This document shows, one piece after another, positions 7,624 to 8,357 of a stretch of 8,357 bases of DNA. How positions within the stretch are numbered: the first letter of the stretch is position 1; every line of letters starts with the position of its first letter. This DNA is from an uncultured Bacteroidales bacterium (lineage in GTDB: Bacteria > Bacteroidota > Bacteroidia > Bacteroidales > Paludibacteraceae). Under the pieces are notes generated by a model. It had not been told where the DNA came from. It saw only the letters and a list, made by a program, of their open reading frames with translations, and did not search any database. A program made the translations under genes and the position numbers. Where the stretch lies: the NCBI GenBank assembly GCA_900556095.1, contig USNU01000052.1, forward strand, positions 1-8,357. The letters run 5' to 3'.

Positions 7624-7637
7624 GCACATTTATGTGC
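7624..7637. repeat. Inverted repeat GCACAT-TT-ATGTGC next to the M-gene start
   Basis: A perfect 6-bp inverted repeat with a 2-bp centre sits one base upstream of the ATG at 7622, over the expected ribosome-binding position. It could be a small operator or a translation-blocking hairpin, or chance. Confidence 0.4.
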
Positions 7638-7670
7638 GTGAACTACTTATTGCGGAGGAGCGGGTAAATC

Positions 7671-7740
7671 AAAAAGACCTTAGGACGATAAGAAAAGGCA
7701 CAAAAAAATGCGTGTTACTTCACTTATCAATCCTGAGGTC
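7671..7740 (-). terminator. Intrinsic terminator in the RM leader
   Basis: On the minus strand GACCUCAGGAUUGAUAAG (7740-7723) pairs with CUUAUCGUCCUAAGGUC (7692-7676): 16 pairs including one G-U, with a small 2x1 internal loop, around a 30-nt loop, followed directly by UUUUU (7675-7671). The order of stem and U-run shows the direction is leftward. It ends 49 bases before the RM start codon at 7622, downstream of a good promoter and with no gene in between. Confidence 0.85.
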
Positions 7741-7846
7741 CTGAGATTACCCACTAATCCGACAAGTTCCGCCCCACGCAATGCGTTGGACGTTTACTGA
7801 ACTTATTCTCGGATTAGTTATCACGAAATTTCTCAGGTTTCAGGAT
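7730..7846 (-). promoter_or_regulatory. Candidate antiterminator pairing
   Basis: On the minus strand AUCCUGA (7846-7840) is complementary to UCAGGAU (7736-7730), which is part of the 5' arm of the terminator. The neighbouring CCUGAGA (7837-7831) pairs with UCUCAGG (7746-7740). Together they make a 14-bp stem with a 2x3 internal loop. This stem cannot coexist with the terminator stem, so the two foldings would be on and off states for the downstream RM genes. The trigger is unknown. Confidence 0.5.
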
Positions 7847-7937
7847 ATCCGAATAAATAGCAAACGCTACTAATATGGGGTGTTATTTATTCAGCGCAAC
7901 TGCCGCACCCCATTCGGCAGCAGGTCTGTTTCGGTTG

Positions 7938-7968
7938 CAAAGATAAGAAATATATTTCGAATACGCAA
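7938..7968 (-). promoter_or_regulatory. Bacteroidetes -33/-7 promoter for the structured leader and RM operon
   Basis: On the minus strand TTG (7968-7966), 20 nt, then TATCTTTG (7945-7938), a close match to the Bacteroidetes consensus. The start of transcription is expected near 7933. I see no comparable promoter between the leader terminator and the RM start codon. Confidence 0.8.
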
Positions 7969-7998
7969 GACGTTTGTGCGAAAATACATTAGATATTC

Positions 7999-8036
7999 GG
8001 ATTATGCAATATCAAGGTCGGAATAAGCAATAATCC
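7999..8036. repeat. Inverted repeat between the divergent promoters
   Basis: GGATTAT (7999-8005) and ATAATCC (8030-8036) are perfect inverted copies 24 bp apart; adding the adjoining GC on each inner side makes 9 pairs with one bulge. It lies between the leftward promoter (7938-7968) and the rightward promoter (8116-8146), where a shared regulator could bind. Weak on its own. Confidence 0.3.
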
Positions 8037-8115
8037 CATCATTGACAGCACTCACAGCCATACAACTCCCCATTTCAGGGGATACGGAAGGGTGAGATTT
8101 CAGCAAAATGCGGTA

Positions 8116-8146
8116 TTGTCCGCAGGGGTAAAAGGCAGTAATTTTG
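8116..8146 (+). promoter_or_regulatory. Rightward Bacteroidetes -33/-7 promoter
   Basis: TTG (8116-8118), 20 nt, then TAATTTTG (8139-8146) on the plus strand. Transcription would start near 8152 and run out of the window; its gene is not visible here. Together with the leftward promoter at 7938-7968 it makes a divergent intergenic region. Confidence 0.65.
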
Positions 8147-8357
8147 CAACGTAATTCGGGAACAGAGAATATGGGGGAAAATGGAGCAAACAGGGCAGAC
8201 CAGAGGGGACGGAAAGACCATCACGAACCATATACGCGTATCCGCAAGACAATGTATGTATCCCAAAATATGGGTAGTACAAGGCTCTTATCGGGTTAGT
8301 ACCAAAGTATAGAGAAAGTATTCATATGTATCGGTTATGTATCGGTTATGTATCGGT
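8147..8357. other. No supported gene; probable leader of an off-window unit
   Basis: Only two short overlapping plus-strand reading frames (42 codons from 8171, 43 codons from 8181) and their minus-strand shadows exist. None has a recognisable domain or a persuasive ribosome-binding site. The stretch follows the rightward promoter and ends in the 11-bp tandem repeats, so it is best read as a 5' leader or spacer. Confidence 0.5.
8326..8357. repeat. 11-bp tandem repeat (ATGTATCGGTT), about 2.9 copies, cut by window end
   Basis: Copies begin at 8326, 8337 and 8348, identical over the visible bases; the last is cut after 10 bases by the window edge, so the total number is unknown. The unit is not a multiple of three, so it is unlikely to be coding. 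The 11-bp period is close to one helical turn, which would place any bound protein on one face of the DNA. Confidence 0.85.

Larger units (their letters stand above)
7671..7933 (-). ncRNA. Structured RNA / attenuator-like leader upstream of the RM operon
   Basis: A transcript from the promoter at 7968-7938 would run about 260 nt to the U-run at 7671. No convincing gene lies in it, but it folds extensively. H1: CUGCCG (7920-7915) with CGGCAG (7905-7900). H2: GAAUAAAUA (7892-7884) with UAUUUAUUC (7859-7851), a perfect 9 bp. The H1 loop AUGGGGUG (7913-7906) is exactly complementary to CACCCCAU (7882-7875) in the H2 loop, giving an 8-bp kissing or pseudoknot contact. H3: CCUGAGA (7837-7831) with UCUCAGG (7746-7740), CUAAUCCG (7817-7810) with CGGAUUAG (7761-7754), AAGUUC (7804-7799) with GAACUU (7769-7764), capped by CCAACGC-AUU-GCGUGGG. 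The terminator hairpin follows. I do not recognise it: the signature sequences of RNase P, tmRNA and SRP RNA are absent and it does not resemble E. coli 6S RNA. It is either a stand-alone small RNA or a cis-acting leader of the RM genes. Structure by eye only. Confidence 0.7.

Noticed and set aside
7884..7894. The 11-mer TATTTATTCAG of the leader also occurs at 2849-2859 in the large RM gene.
   Set aside because: AT-rich and short; the two copies are on the same strand, and a chance match is plausible in 8 kb.
7671..7933. Retron or reverse-transcriptase-associated RNA as an identity for the structured leader.
   Set aside because: No reverse transcriptase gene is present in the window, and the paired end repeats expected of retron RNAs are not visible.
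8067..8082. TCCCC-ATTTCA-GGGGA hairpin between the divergent promoters.
   Set aside because: Only five pairs, no T-run and no gene end beside it, so it is not a credible terminator.
8171..8312. Two overlapping small plus-strand reading frames of 42 and 43 codons after the rightward promoter.
   Set aside because: No recognisable motif, no clear choice between frames, weak start context; length is within chance expectation.

Overview
The window looks like a chromosomal segment from a member of the Bacteroidota, most likely Bacteroidales. Three well-formed -33/-7 promoters of the Bacteroidetes type (TTG, 20 nt, TAnnTTTG) lie in the intergenic regions. Start codons are preceded by A-rich sequence rather than strong Shine-Dalgarno sites. 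The left edge carries the end of a Bacteroidetes-style outer-membrane beta-barrel gene. No transposase, integrase, tRNA or CRISPR array is visible.

Layout: (1) 3-977 (+), the 3' part of an outer-membrane porin-like gene that enters from the left. (2) 1034-2245 (-), a 403-aa AAA_14/DUF4143-type ATPase, convergent with the porin gene and with its own promoter at 2288-2318. (3) 2246-2472, an AT-rich spacer with that promoter, a strong bidirectional terminator (2363-2425) and five copies of a 7-bp motif (AGCAGTT/AACTGCT). (4) 2473-6453 and 6462-7622 (-), a two-gene restriction-modification operon transcribed right to left. The first gene encodes a 386-aa methyltransferase-like 'M' protein; eight bases later comes a 1326-aa protein with a GIY-YIG-type nuclease domain, an SF2 DEAH helicase and an Eco57I-like N6-adenine methyltransferase with its target-recognition tail. 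(5) 7671-7968 (-), a promoter followed by about 260 nt of highly structured RNA that ends in a textbook intrinsic terminator 49 bases before the first RM start codon. (6) 7969-8357, an intergenic stretch with a second, rightward promoter (8116-8146) and an 11-bp tandem repeat that runs off the right edge.

How the parts may work together: the M-like protein retains recognisable S-adenosylmethionine-binding motifs but no catalytic NPPY. The large protein has NPPY but weak SAM motifs. The two may form one modification enzyme, with the helicase and GIY-YIG modules providing restriction. The only good promoter upstream of the operon is the one that makes the structured RNA, so the RNA may be an attenuator or switch for the RM genes, or an independent small RNA with some read-through. 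Two mutually exclusive foldings (antiterminator and terminator) can be drawn from the sequence. Inside the large gene, in the region expected to read target DNA, lies a perfect 20-bp inverted repeat (2994-3053) that protein-level similarity does not explain.

The strongest candidates for something undescribed are the structured leader with its kissing-loop and antiterminator pairings, the complementary division of methyltransferase motifs between the two proteins, and the long inverted repeat in the recognition region.
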